From contig VSOZ01000003.1 in the NCBI GenBank assembly GCA_009775095.1, positions 1-64,000 of the forward strand: a stretch of 64,000 nucleotides of DNA, given 5' to 3'. This stretch comes from Muribaculum sp. (GTDB taxonomy: Bacteria > Bacteroidota > Bacteroidia > Bacteroidales > Muribaculaceae). This document shows positions 44,997 to 54,315 of the stretch, in pieces (the stretch's first letter is position 1; each line of letters opens with the position of its first letter). The notes under the pieces were generated by a model that saw nothing but the letters and a program-made list of their open reading frames with translations, was not told the origin of the DNA and ran no database searches. The translations under genes and the position numbers were made by a program.

Positions 44997-47900
44997 ATGC
45001 ATAATTTTATGAAAGTAATTAGATCCTTAATTCTATTGCTGTTGCTCGTGGTGCAGGGTACTTTGTCCCTTGCGGCACAGAACAGAGAGGTTACGGGTAC
45101 GGTACTTGATACCATGGACGAACCTCTGGCCGGCGTTACAGTCATGGAAGCCGGTACAACCAACGGTTGCATGACCGATATAGACGGTAAATTCTCTATA
45201 AAGGTAGCCTCCGACGCTACGGTCACGCTCAACTTCTCATACGTGGGCTTCACTCCGCAGTCGGTAAAGGTTGCTCCGGGTCAGACCGAGCTTAATATAG
45301 TCATGAAAGAAGACGCCATCATGCTTGAGGAGACTGTCGTGATCGGTTACGGTACACAGAAGAAGGTCAATCTTACCGGTGCCGTGGCTTCGGTAAGCAG
45401 CAAGGACCTCGAAAACCGTGTGGCTCACTCCGTTACCGACATGCTTCAGGGTTCTGTGGCCGGTCTTAACATCACCACTTCTTCGGGTGTTCCCGGACAG
45501 GAAGCCGCCATCAACGTGCGTGGTACCACTTCCATCAACAAGACCAACCCGCTCGTGCTTATCGACGGTGTCGAGGGTAGCCTTGACCGTATCAATCCTA
45601 ACGACGTGGAGTCCATATCTGTTATCAAGGATGCTTCTGCCGCCGCAGTCTACGGTGCACGCGCTGCATTCGGTGTTATCCTCGTGACTACCAAAGCCGG
45701 TAGCGAGAAAGACGGTAAAGCTACCGTACGTTACAGTGGCCGTTACGGATGGGAAGAACCCACCACTTCGACCGACTACGAAACTCGCGGCTACTGGTCA
45801 GTATACACTGTCAATCTGTTTCAGCGCACTACCAACGGCAGTAACCTCGTGAATTATACCGACTATGACATGCAGCAACTTCTTGCGCGCGTCAATGACA
45901 AGACCGAACACCCCGATCGTCCGTGGGTGGTCGAGGATACTCGTAACGGTCGCCGTCAGTGGGTTTATTACGGTAACAATGACTGGTGGCACACCCTTTA
46001 CAAGGACAAACACCCCACCACTCAGCACAATGTGTCGTTCTCGGGCGGTACAAAGGATATAAAGTACTTCCTCTCCGGCGGTATCGATTATCGCAAGGGT
46101 ATACTCCGTGCCAATCCCGACGTGTTCCGTCGCTACAACCTGCGCTCAAAGATTGACTTCCGCATCAACAAGTATGCCACGATGTCAAACAATACTTCGT
46201 TCTTCTCCTCGCAGTATGACTTCCAAGGCGACGGCAGCATCGAAAATACTCTTCAGTACTCCGCCCGTCATGCTTATCCTATTTTCCCCACGATGAATCC
46301 CGACGGATCATGGCTTTATAGCACTCCTTATATGTCATACAAGGTGGCCAACGGTCGTCATATATTCACCGAGGCGGGCACACACCGTAATAAAAACCGC
46401 CGTACGGAGTTTGTCAACACTACCCGTCTGGTCATAACTCCTATCGAGCAGTTGAGCATAACCGGCGACTTTACTTACCGCTTCTATCAGTCGCGCAATA
46501 CCAGCCGTTCACAACCGTTCCAGTATCGCGAATATCCTGACGGTCCGCTCGGTGAATACAATACCGGAGCCGGCGAAAATCGCCTTGACGAGACCGCAAA
46601 TACCCGCAACTACTTCTCGTATAATGTATATGCTACATATACCGACTCGTTCAATGAGTCACACAACGTCACCGCTACAGTAGGTTACAACTATGAGACA
46701 TTGAAGATAAAGAATCTCGGTGTTGCTGCCGGCAATCTTTCTTCGACAAATCTTGATGACCTTGACCTCGCAACAGGCCCCGCAAGCAGCGGTAACTATA
46801 GCGGCGGTCAGAACGAGTATTCACTTTCCGGTATATTCGGTCGTGTCAACTATGACTATCAAGGACGTTATCTTGCCGAGATAAGCGGTCGTTATGACGG
46901 TACTTCGCGTTTTGCACGTGGCAATCGCTGGGGTTGGTTCCCTTCGGGGTCTATCGGATGGCGTATCTCGGAGGAGCAGTTTTTCTCACCCCTGCGCAAC
47001 GTTGTGGACAACCTGAAGCTTCGTCTCTCTTATGGTAGCCTCGGTAACCAGAACGTAGAGTCATACTATACATTCATTCGACTTGTCTCGATCAAGGATT
47101 TTGCCGGTTATTCTTTTGGTGGTGACCTTCCGGGCAAATATTCTTCGCTCGGTGCTCCTATAGCCTCCGACCTTACTTGGGAAAAGGCCAATCAGTGGAA
47201 CCTCGGTCTTGACTACTCGATGTTCAACAACCGCTTTACTCTTACAGCCGACGTATATATCCGCGACACGAAGGATATGTTGACCGCAGGTATAGCCCTT
47301 CCGGCGGTTTATGGTGCCGACGTGCCTAAGATGAATACCGCCGACCTCCGTACAAAAGGTTATGAACTCGCTGTGCAGTGGCGCGATAACTTCCAGCTCT
47401 TCGGTAAACGCTTGGACTACAACGTAGGCTTCAACATCAGCGACTATCGTGCCGAAATCACTCGTTTTGACAATCCTGAAAAGGCGTTTGTAAAAGATTA
47501 TTATAAGGGTATGCGTCTCGGCGAGATATGGGGATACGTTACCGACGGCTTTTTCGCTACTGATGAGGAGGCCGCCGAATATACAAAGAACCTTACATTT
47601 GACAGCAACTTCACCGGCAACCTGCCTACAGGATGGAAAGCCGGCGACGTGAAGTTTGTGGACCTCGACGGTGACGGACACATAGGTAAGGGCGGCGATA
47701 CCGCCAATGATCCCGGTGACCGCAAGGTACTCGGCAACTCGCTCCCGAGCTTGTCCTACGGCATCACGGCAGGCATACGCTACTGTGGATTTGATGTGTC
47801 GGCATTCTTCCAAGGTACAGGCGACCACTATTGGTACCCCGGTGGTTGGGTTATGTCATTCTGGGGTTCTTACGGTCAGCCTTACTCTTCGTTCCTGCCA

Positions 47901-48287
47901 AAGGACTTCCTTCAGAACTGCTGGAGCGAGGATAATCCCGATGCATACTTCCCCCGTCCGCGATCCAACATATCCACCGGCGGTTATCTCCGTCAGGCAT
48001 GTGCCAACGATCGTTATCTGCAGAATATACGCTATCTGCGCTTCAAGAATCTGACTGTGGGTTATACTATTCCCGCCAATCTTACAAAGAAGATCCGTCT
48101 TGATAATGTGCGCGTTTACTTCTCCGGTGAGAATCTATGCTACTGGTCGCCGCTCAAGAAGCATACCAAGTACCTTGATCCGGAACGTGCTTTCACACGT
48201 GCCAAGAATTCTGACGATTCAGCTCTTGACAACTGTTACTATCCGTGGCAGAAGACATTCATGTTCGGTCTTGACATCACATTCTAA
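44997..48287 (+). CDS. SusC-type TonB-dependent transporter
   Basis: A 1096-residue outer-membrane transporter. Signal peptide to about residue 27, regulatory domain REVTGTVLDTMDEPLAGVTV (about 30-105), TonB-box-like LEETVVIGYGTQKK, plug with INVRGTTSINKTNPLVLIDG and KDASAAAVYGARAAFGVILVTTK, then a full barrel ending MFGLDITF. The ATG at 45009 (MKVIRS) is an alternative start. It differs clearly from xusA and xusC, and forms its own pair with the SusD gene 20 bp downstream. The ligand is unknown. Confidence 0.93.
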   Translation: MHNFMKVIRSLILLLLLVVQGTLSLAAQNREVTGTVLDTMDEPLAGVTVMEAGTTNGCMTDIDGKFSIKVASDATVTLNFSYVGFTPQSVKVAPGQTELNIVMKEDAIMLEETVVIGYGTQKKVNLTGAVASVSSKDLENRVAHSVTDMLQGSVAGLNITTSSGVPGQEAAINVRGTTSINKTNPLVLIDGVEGSLDRINPNDVESISVIKDASAAAVYGARAAFGVILVTTKAGSEKDGKATVRYSGRYGWEEPTTSTDYETRGYWSVYTVNLFQRTTNGSNLVNYTDYDMQQLLARVNDKTEHPDRPWVVEDTRNGRRQWVYYGNNDWWHTLYKDKHPTTQHNVSFSGGTKDIKYFLSGGIDYRKGILRANPDVFRRYNLRSKIDFRINKYATMSNNTSFFSSQYDFQGDGSIENTLQYSARHAYPIFPTMNPDGSWLYSTPYMSYKVANGRHIFTEAGTHRNKNRRTEFVNTTRLVITPIEQLSITGDFTYRFYQSRNTSRSQPFQYREYPDGPLGEYNTGAGENRLDETANTRNYFSYNVYATYTDSFNESHNVTATVGYNYETLKIKNLGVAAGNLSSTNLDDLDLATGPASSGNYSGGQNEYSLSGIFGRVNYDYQGRYLAEISGRYDGTSRFARGNRWGWFPSGSIGWRISEEQFFSPLRNVVDNLKLRLSYGSLGNQNVESYYTFIRLVSIKDFAGYSFGGDLPGKYSSLGAPIASDLTWEKANQWNLGLDYSMFNNRFTLTADVYIRDTKDMLTAGIALPAVYGADVPKMNTADLRTKGYELAVQWRDNFQLFGKRLDYNVGFNISDYRAEITRFDNPEKAFVKDYYKGMRLGEIWGYVTDGFFATDEEAAEYTKNLTFDSNFTGNLPTGWKAGDVKFVDLDGDGHIGKGGDTANDPGDRKVLGNSLPSLSYGITAGIRYCGFDVSAFFQGTGDHYWYPGGWVMSFWGSYGQPYSSFLPKDFLQNCWSEDNPDAYFPRPRSNISTGGYLRQACANDRYLQNIRYLRFKNLTVGYTIPANLTKKIRLDNVRVYFSGENLCYWSPLKKHTKYLDPERAFTRAKNSDDSALDNCYYPWQKTFMFGLDITF

Positions 48288-48307
48288 CTCGTAAAAGAAA
48301 TAAAGTT

Positions 48308-50110
48308 ATGAAAAAATATATAATACCGGCCGCACTCTGCATGCTCTTGGGCTTCTCGTCGTGCGATGACGCGCTCGACCTTAATCCAAAGGACAAGGTT
48401 TCGGAATCCGACTACTTCAAGACAGCAGAGGATCTACAGCTTTTTACCAATCCATATTATAACAATCTGCTTGACAAGTCGCCCTATGACGAAGATAATG
48501 ACTTTTATGTCCAGAAGTCGCTCAGTGCCGAACAGCGTGGCGGCAACTACCGCACTATACCCAACAGCGGAGGCGGTTGGGATTGGAAAGACCTGCGACG
48601 CATCAACTCGCTCCTTGCGCGTGTTGACCGCTGTCCCGACGAGGCGGCCGTGATCAAGTATACGGCTTTGAGCCGTATGTTCCGCGCATTCTTCTATTTT
48701 GAGAAGGTAAAACGCTTCGGCAATGTGCCGTGGTATGACAAGGAACTCGGCTCGTCTGACCCCGACTTGTACAAGACTCAGGATTCCCGTGAGCTGGTTA
48801 TGAGCAACATGCTTGCCGATATAGACTACGCTATTGAGTTTCTGCCTGACAAAAAAGATGAGCCGGAGGCTCCTTATCGTGCTACAAAATGGGCCGCTCT
48901 CGCTTTGAAAGCGCAGTTCTGCCTTTTTGAAGGTACTTACCGCAAGTATCACGGTATCAACCTTGAAGGCCATAGCTCCAATGATTATCTACAGCTTGCA
49001 GCCGACGCTGCCAAGGAACTGATAGAAGACGGTCCTTACAAGCTATACAGCACCAATAAGCCCGAAGAGGATTACCTCAACATGTTTGCTGCCGAAGATG
49101 CCAACAAGGATGAGTATATACTCGCTATCCGTTTCAGCTTCGCTACAAAACTTTATCACAATGCTACCGCCGCCTCGCTTGTGGCCTCGCAGGGACGTCC
49201 GGGCTTCACTCGAAAGTTTGTCAACATGTATCTTATGAAGGACGGAAGCCGCTTTACTGACAAGCCCGGATGGCAGGAGATGCAGTTTGGTGAAGAAACG
49301 AAGAACCGTGATCCGCGTATGGCGCAGACCGTGCGTTGTCCCGGCTACCACCGCATCGGCGAGACCAAAGTGCTTGCTCCCGACTTCGGTACATGTACCA
49401 CATTGTATTCACCCATAAAATTTGTCCAGAACCCCAAGGATGCCAACGGTGGTGTGGACCGTGTCGAGACTTCTACCGCCGACCTGCCCGTATACCGTCT
49501 TGCCGAGGTAATGCTTAACTATGCCGAGGCAAAGGCAGAGCTTGGTACTCTTACTCAGGATGACCTCGACATGTCGGTCAATGAGATACGCAAGCGTGCC
49601 GGTATGCCCAAACTTAATATGACTGATGCAAATTCTAATCCTGACTGGTATCTGTCTTCACCTGAATACGGCTACACAAATGTCGACGGTGCCAACAAGG
49701 GTGTGATCCTTGAGATACGTCGTGAACGTGCCATCGAACTTATGGAAGAAGGTTTCCGTTGGTCTGACGTGCGTCGCTGGAAGGCAGGCTACTGCTACAA
49801 CCAGTCTATTCAGGGTATGTATTTCCCCGGCCCGGGCGAGTATGACCTGTCGGGCAACGGCAAAACCGATCTTATCCTTTATGCGGCAGGTACTCCCAAG
49901 CCCGCAGGCGGAGATGGTGTTCAGGTTTACGAGATAGGTAAGGGTGAAGGTAAAATAGCGCTATCCGACGGCAATAGTGGTTACATGGATTTCCATTACG
50001 ATCAGGCTCGTCCCGGATTTAATGAACAGCGCGACTATCTGTATCCCATACCGAGCGGTGAGATCAGCCTTAACCGTAACCTTGTTCAGAATCCCGGATG
50101 GGGACGATAA
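48308..50110 (+). CDS. SusD-type surface lipoprotein
   Basis: A 600-residue RagB/SusD protein with lipobox Cys19 (GFSSC, then DDALDLNPKDKVSESDYF). Family marks are YTALSRMFRAFFYFEKVKRFGNVPWYDKEL, YRLAEVMLNYAEAKAELG and IRRERAIELMEEGFRWSDVRRW, and it ends in LVQNPGWGR. It works with the SusC at 44997. Confidence 0.93.
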   Translation: MKKYIIPAALCMLLGFSSCDDALDLNPKDKVSESDYFKTAEDLQLFTNPYYNNLLDKSPYDEDNDFYVQKSLSAEQRGGNYRTIPNSGGGWDWKDLRRINSLLARVDRCPDEAAVIKYTALSRMFRAFFYFEKVKRFGNVPWYDKELGSSDPDLYKTQDSRELVMSNMLADIDYAIEFLPDKKDEPEAPYRATKWAALALKAQFCLFEGTYRKYHGINLEGHSSNDYLQLAADAAKELIEDGPYKLYSTNKPEEDYLNMFAAEDANKDEYILAIRFSFATKLYHNATAASLVASQGRPGFTRKFVNMYLMKDGSRFTDKPGWQEMQFGEETKNRDPRMAQTVRCPGYHRIGETKVLAPDFGTCTTLYSPIKFVQNPKDANGGVDRVETSTADLPVYRLAEVMLNYAEAKAELGTLTQDDLDMSVNEIRKRAGMPKLNMTDANSNPDWYLSSPEYGYTNVDGANKGVILEIRRERAIELMEEGFRWSDVRRWKAGYCYNQSIQGMYFPGPGEYDLSGNGKTDLILYAAGTPKPAGGDGVQVYEIGKGEGKIALSDGNSGYMDFHYDQARPGFNEQRDYLYPIPSGEISLNRNLVQNPGWGR

Positions 50111-50150
50111 TCCACGTTTATTTCGATTGAAAAACTTTAAAATATAGATT

Positions 50151-51680
50151 ATGAAACTGATAAACTATATATTGGCATCAATGTTGTTGCTTACAACCGG
50201 TATTTTTACCGGTTGTAGCGACGACGATGACTCGCGTGCCGGCGCCGTACTGTCAAGCGCTCCCTCGTTGTCATTCAGCTCCACCGATGCAGGAACCAAG
50301 ACCATAATGATATATGCCGACGGCGACTGGACCGTCGAGGCTCCCGAGTGGGTTGTCGTTACTCCCGATCATGGCTCCATGACTATGGAAGTTACCGTTT
50401 CGGCCGCCGACAATATGCGCGACGGCGCTGTTGACAATCCTCGTAAAGAAAACGTTATTTTCAGAGGTCGCGATATTAGAAGTATTGCCGAAGTCCTGAT
50501 TATGCAGGATGGTGACAAATATCGCGATTGCCCTGTTGTTGAGTTGAAAGATGTTGATGCTCTACAGAATGAAGCGGTAATTGAACTTAGAGATGCCGTG
50601 GTCGCTTCTCTCACTAATTCAGGCTTTATCGTTTCTAATAACGGAGTCAATGTATTGGCTACGATTTCTGTAAATACTGTCATCTCAGGTAATGGAGGAC
50701 GTGCTGCTACTACCGCAGTCTCTGTTGGTGATAAAATTAATATTAAGGCAGAGAAATTATCGGATGGCCAGAAACTCGCTTACATCGCTTGCGATGAAAT
50801 AACAATATTGTCGAGCGGTGAGTCTGTTACATATCCTGAGCCGGAAAATATAACGGAGAAAATCGATACATATACTGCCAATACGCGCAAATATGTGAAA
50901 ATTGACGGTGTCCTTGACGGAAAAACAATTAAGGTTGACGGTGCTGAACTCTCCGTACAGATTGTCGATATTCCTGCAAATCTGGATATTAATTCTCTTA
51001 ATGGACACGTGGTGTCTATGTATGGGTATTTTGCCGGTGTTGCATCACCTGTAGTGCGTGTAATACCCGCATCCATTGAAGATAAGGGCGTGTTTGAAAT
51101 TGTTTATTTCCAAGAAGATTTCGAATGGTTGGCTCCGTATTCAGCTGTCGTTCCGGCAGGTAAGACTGTTGAAGAGGACAACCTTGATGCTACCGCTCCG
51201 CAGATTTCTGATAAGAATAAGGCCGGAGTCGATGGTGTTACAGCTGAAGATGTCTTGCTTGAGAAAGGATATGAATTCCTTCGTGTATGCGATCCGAGCA
51301 AGAAGATAGGTGAATGTATATATTTACAAACCAACTATCTTAAGTTTGGTAAGACATCATATCAAGCGGGAATAATACTTCCGGCTATTGCGGACATTCC
51401 GGATAATACTAATATTGTATTGTCATTTGATTGGTGTCCTATGCGTCAGGGAAGTGGAAAGATTGACCCTGTCAACCTTATAGTAATTGTAGGTGATGAA
51501 ACATATGAGATACCCACTCACGGATGGGAAAATGGCCATCGCCTTGAATGGATTTGTGCGGAAGTGGCAATTCCCAATGCCAATAAAGACACTCGAATCA
51601 CTATACGTCAGACAGAGTGGCCGGCCAAGACCGCAAACCGTTGGTTCCTTGACAATATCAAGATAATTAAAGCCGAATAA
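50151..51680 (+). CDS. BACON-domain surface lipoprotein with OB-like repeats
   Basis: A 509-residue lipoprotein with Cys22 followed by SDDDDS, a surface-export type stretch. A BACON domain lies at about 35-120 (LSFSSTDAGTKTIMIYADGDWTVEAPEWVVVTPDHG). Two related beta-rich segments follow (about 125-225 and 235-310, with DKINIKAEKLSDGQKLAYIACDEITIL and RKYVKIDGVLDGKTIKVDGAEL), reminiscent of DUF5689/OB-fold proteins. A C-terminal sandwich (about 315-509) resembles choice-of-anchor/CBM-like domains (YFQEDFEWL..RWFLDNIKI). No catalytic residues were recognised, so a ligand-binding role is likely. From about 50500 on, base use looks more AT-rich than in the SusD gene. Confidence 0.78.
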   Translation: MKLINYILASMLLLTTGIFTGCSDDDDSRAGAVLSSAPSLSFSSTDAGTKTIMIYADGDWTVEAPEWVVVTPDHGSMTMEVTVSAADNMRDGAVDNPRKENVIFRGRDIRSIAEVLIMQDGDKYRDCPVVELKDVDALQNEAVIELRDAVVASLTNSGFIVSNNGVNVLATISVNTVISGNGGRAATTAVSVGDKINIKAEKLSDGQKLAYIACDEITILSSGESVTYPEPENITEKIDTYTANTRKYVKIDGVLDGKTIKVDGAELSVQIVDIPANLDINSLNGHVVSMYGYFAGVASPVVRVIPASIEDKGVFEIVYFQEDFEWLAPYSAVVPAGKTVEEDNLDATAPQISDKNKAGVDGVTAEDVLLEKGYEFLRVCDPSKKIGECIYLQTNYLKFGKTSYQAGIILPAIADIPDNTNIVLSFDWCPMRQGSGKIDPVNLIVIVGDETYEIPTHGWENGHRLEWICAEVAIPNANKDTRITIRQTEWPAKTANRWFLDNIKIIKAE

Positions 51681-51695
51681 GTCTCCACTTTTTTA

Positions 51696-51730
51696 CGGGT
51701 GCGGTGAGCATTCTGCGCTGCCGCACTCCT
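51696..51730 (+). terminator. Possible terminator after the BACON gene
   Basis: GTGCGG (51699-51704) pairs with CCGCAC (51721-51726), with AGC/GCT inside. No T-run follows on the plus strand, so the call rests on position and stem only. Confidence 0.4.
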
Positions 51731-51823
51731 TACATCAGAGTGTAATCTAATGCCTCTATAGCCGACGAGGGCCTGCCGTACTCCGACAGGCCCTCGCCAC
51801 ATTCCCCCGCCCGGCACATTGTT

Positions 51824-51880
51824 GAATGGTAGGGACGCCAGTATCACGGCGTCCGGTTCCGTCCCGCAGGCCATTGTCCG
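51824..51880 (+). repeat. REP unit 1
   Basis: GGTAGGGACGCC-agtatcac-GGCGTCC (palindrome 51833-51854), then CGGTTCC and CCGCAGGCCATTGTCCG. GTAG immediately precedes the palindrome, the tag recognised by REP-associated transposases in other bacteria. Confidence 0.82.
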
Positions 51881-51911
51881 CCACATCCCCCCGCACCGCC
51901 CTGCAGGCTGC

Positions 51912-51969
51912 TGAATGGTAGGGACGCCAGTATCACGGCGTCCGGTTCCACTCCGCAGGCCATTGTCCG
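51912..51969 (+). repeat. REP unit 2
   Basis: Near-identical direct copy of unit 1 (palindrome 51922-51943), including the trailing CCGCAGGCCATTGTCCG. The two copies start about 88 bp apart. Confidence 0.82.
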
Positions 51970-51995
51970 ACATCCGCCCCTCGTGAGTCCTTTTA

Positions 51996-52049
51996 TCCGG
52001 ATGGCTATCCTGTTCTGCGGGCGCCGTAGTACTGGCGCCCCTACCAACC
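51996..52049 (-). repeat. REP unit 3 (inverted)
   Basis: GGGCGCC-gtagtact-GGCGCCC (52019-52040), GTAG tag on the minus strand. It differs from units 1-2 by compensating changes in both arms (GACGCC to GGCGCC), which keeps the hairpin intact. Confidence 0.82.
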
Positions 52050-52075
52050 GGTTACACCGTCAACTCGAATGGAAC

Positions 52076-52624
52076 TTATTTACAGTGGATATAGTAACAA
52101 TCTTTACTCCAATTTATTGGATTGGTTATTATATAATTGGCGATGTTTTCATACTCTTCTATATCTCTGATTATATGGTCGTAATATCGTGTCTGCCAAT
52201 TAAAATACGGATTAATTTTGTGCGCGTTACGTGTTACATAAATTTTGTATGCGGTTATTGCCCGTGATAGGGCGGTTGTGCGTCGTTGTTTTGTTATTTC
52301 TTGCACGGCATTATATGTGCTTTTGGGAAAATTGTGAGGCAATAACATAGGATTGCCTATCCTTATGATCGCATGAATATGATTGGGCATTATAATATAT
52401 TGTTGGATATTGGTATCGGGATAATATGTTGGTATCATTTTTAGTCCGTAATCGGCAATCTTCCCGATTGTTGATAGTTGCATTATCCCATCAGATATTT
52501 TTCTAAAATGGTGTGATTTATTTTTGGTGCAGATTGTTATGAAATAAAAACCTTCATCATATTCATGCCATAATACACGAATATGTTTTCGTTTTGGATT
52601 AGATTCTGTCGTTTCCATATTCAA
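52076..52624 (-). CDS. REP-associated tyrosine transposase (RayT, Y1 family)
   Basis: This 182-residue protein belongs to the IS200/IS605-like Y1 transposases that act on REP elements. IIMPNHIHAIIRIGN carries the HUH metal-binding His pair, and the C-terminal helix IKNPYFNWQTRYYDHIIRDIEEYENIANYI-type region has the catalytic Tyr. The N-terminal YDEGFYFITICTKNKSHHF is typical. The gene is intact and lower in GC than its neighbours. It is flanked by REP units 1-3 on one side and 4-5 on the other, so it and the repeats form a REPtron. Most such genes are domesticated and do not move themselves like ordinary insertion sequences. Confidence 0.9.
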   Translation of the reverse strand: MNMETTESNPKRKHIRVLWHEYDEGFYFITICTKNKSHHFRKISDGIMQLSTIGKIADYGLKMIPTYYPDTNIQQYIIMPNHIHAIIRIGNPMLLPHNFPKSTYNAVQEITKQRRTTALSRAITAYKIYVTRNAHKINPYFNWQTRYYDHIIRDIEEYENIANYIITNPINWSKDCYYIHCK

Positions 52625-52691
52625 ATATAATCAAATGTTTAATACAGACCAAATTAATAATATGTTTTATTTACATAATAAAATGCAGACA

Positions 52692-52735
52692 TGTAGGGAC
52701 GCCAGTACCACGGCGTCCGGTTCCGCTCCGCAGGC
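52692..52735 (+). repeat. REP unit 4
   Basis: GTAGGGACGCC-agtaccac-GGCGTCC (52697-52718) followed by GGTTCCGCTCCGCAGGC. Same orientation and sequence family as units 1 and 2, on the 5' side of the transposase gene. Confidence 0.82.
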
Positions 52736-52766
52736 TGTCAGCCACTCGTATTCCCTTGCCCGGGTG

Positions 52767-52810
52767 TCCATCCGGTTTTGCGGGCGCCGTGGTACCGGCG
52801 CCCCTACAAA
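52767..52810 (-). repeat. REP unit 5 (inverted)
   Basis: GGGCGCC-gtggtacc-GGCGCCC (52782-52803), GTAG tag on the minus strand. With unit 4 it makes an inverted pair like units 2 and 3 on the other side of the gene. Confidence 0.82.
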
Positions 52811-52811
52811 T

Positions 52812-52848
52812 TAAAAAGCGGAGCAGGGCATCACTGCCTTACTCCGCT
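52812..52848 (-). terminator. Terminator of gdhA
   Basis: AGCGGAG (52817-52823) pairs with CTCCGCT (52842-52848) and continues as AGGGCA/TGCCTT with one wobble. On the minus strand it is followed by TTTTTAA. It sits 26 bp after the gdhA stop. Confidence 0.8.
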
Positions 52849-52873
52849 ACGTATTGATTGGGAAATTTGGATT

Positions 52874-54205
52874 TTACAGAATGCCTTGGGCCATCATTGC
52901 GCGGGCCACTTTCATGAAGCCGGCCACGTTGGCGCCCTTCACGTAGTTGATGTAGTCGCCCTCTTTGCCGTATTTCTCACACTGGCTGTGGATGTTGGCC
53001 ATGATGCCTTTGAGCTTGTTGTCAACCTCTTCGGCGCTCCATGAGAGCTTCTGCGAGTTCTGTGCCATCTCCAGACCCGATACCGATACACCGCCGGCGT
53101 TGGCTGCCTTTCCGGGTGCGTAAAGTATCTTGGCGTTGAGGAACTCCTTGATAGCTTCGGGGGTAGAGGGCATGTTGGCACCCTCGCTGACTGCGATACA
53201 GCCGTTGGCGAGCAGTGTGCGGGCGTCGTCGCCGTCAAGCTCGTTCTGGGTGGCTGAAGGCATGGCTATGTCGCACTTGTACACCCACGGACGTCCGCCC
53301 TCTACGTATTCGCAGCCGTACTCTTCGGCAAACTCGCGGATGCGGCCGCGGTACTCGTTTTTCAACTTGAATATGTAGTCGAGCTGCTCTTTGGTAAGTC
53401 CTTCGGGTACGTAGATGCAGCCGTCGGAGTCGCTCATGGTTATGACCTTGGCGCCGAGCTCGAGGAGCTTCTTGGCGGTATATGTAGCCACATTACCGGA
53501 GCCCGAGATGGCCACAACTTTGTCCTTTATGTCGATGCCGCGGGTGGCGAGCATGTTGAGCAGGAAGTATACGTTGCCGTAGCCGGTAGCCTCGGGACGT
53601 ATCAGCGAACCGCCGAATTCAAGACCCTTGCCGGTAAATGTACCGGTAAACTCGCGGGCCATCTTCTTGTACATACCGTACATGTAACCGACTTCACGTC
53701 CGCCCACACCTATATCGCCTGCGGGAACGTCGGTATCGGGCCCTATGTGGCGCCAAAGCTCGGCTATGAATGCCTGACAGAAGCGCATTACCTCCATGTC
53801 GCTCTTACCGCGCGGCGAGAAGTCGGAACCTCCTTTGCCGCCGCCCATCGGAAGGGTGGTAAGCGAGTTTTTGAAAGTTTGCTCGAATGCGAGAAATTTA
53901 AGAATTGACTGGTTTACCGACGAGTGGAAACGGATGCCTCCCTTGTACGGGCCAATGGCGTTGTTGTGCTGGATGCGGTAACCCATGTTGTTCTGTACTT
54001 TGCCCTTGTCGTCAACCCACGATACGCGGAACGAGAAGATACGGTCGGGGATACACAGACGCTCGATAAGATTGTAGCGCTCAAATTCAGGATGTTTGTT
54101 GTACTCGTCCTCGATCGTTGTTATAACTTCTTCCACTGCCTGAAGATATTCCGGTTCGTTGGGGAAACGGCGACGCAGGTCGTCCAAAACTTCGGTTGCT
54201 TTCAT
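52874..54205 (-). CDS. gdhA: NADP-type glutamate dehydrogenase
   Basis: This 443-residue cytoplasmic enzyme interconverts 2-oxoglutarate plus ammonia and glutamate, usually the main ammonia-fixing step. GYRIQHNNAIGPYKGGIRFH and LTTLPMGGGKGGSDF hold the substrate and catalytic Lys residues. VAISGSGNVATYTA is the nucleotide-binding loop of domain II, with ITMSDSDG after it. The length is that of the hexameric bacterial type. It is monocistronic with its own terminator. Upstream on the minus strand TAACTTTG (54254-54247) could be the -7 box. Confidence 0.97.
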   Translation of the reverse strand: MKATEVLDDLRRRFPNEPEYLQAVEEVITTIEDEYNKHPEFERYNLIERLCIPDRIFSFRVSWVDDKGKVQNNMGYRIQHNNAIGPYKGGIRFHSSVNQSILKFLAFEQTFKNSLTTLPMGGGKGGSDFSPRGKSDMEVMRFCQAFIAELWRHIGPDTDVPAGDIGVGGREVGYMYGMYKKMAREFTGTFTGKGLEFGGSLIRPEATGYGNVYFLLNMLATRGIDIKDKVVAISGSGNVATYTAKKLLELGAKVITMSDSDGCIYVPEGLTKEQLDYIFKLKNEYRGRIREFAEEYGCEYVEGGRPWVYKCDIAMPSATQNELDGDDARTLLANGCIAVSEGANMPSTPEAIKEFLNAKILYAPGKAANAGGVSVSGLEMAQNSQKLSWSAEEVDNKLKGIMANIHSQCEKYGKEGDYINYVKGANVAGFMKVARAMMAQGIL

Positions 54206-54315
54206 TGTAACTTTCTTAAATTTGATAATATTTAGTTGTTTTGCGACAAAGTTACAACAAAAAGTTTAAATTCCTAACATTTTTCAATAAAAATGTGTGT
54301 TTTGCTCTCATTTAG

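Noticed and set aside
47061..47828. 255-codon minus-strand frame inside the second-locus SusC
   Set aside because: Antisense shadow of the barrel, no independent support.
52076..52624. A complete insertion sequence of the IS200/IS605 type
   Set aside because: No tnpB, no subterminal ends of that type, and the flanking repeats are REP units. RayT is the better call.
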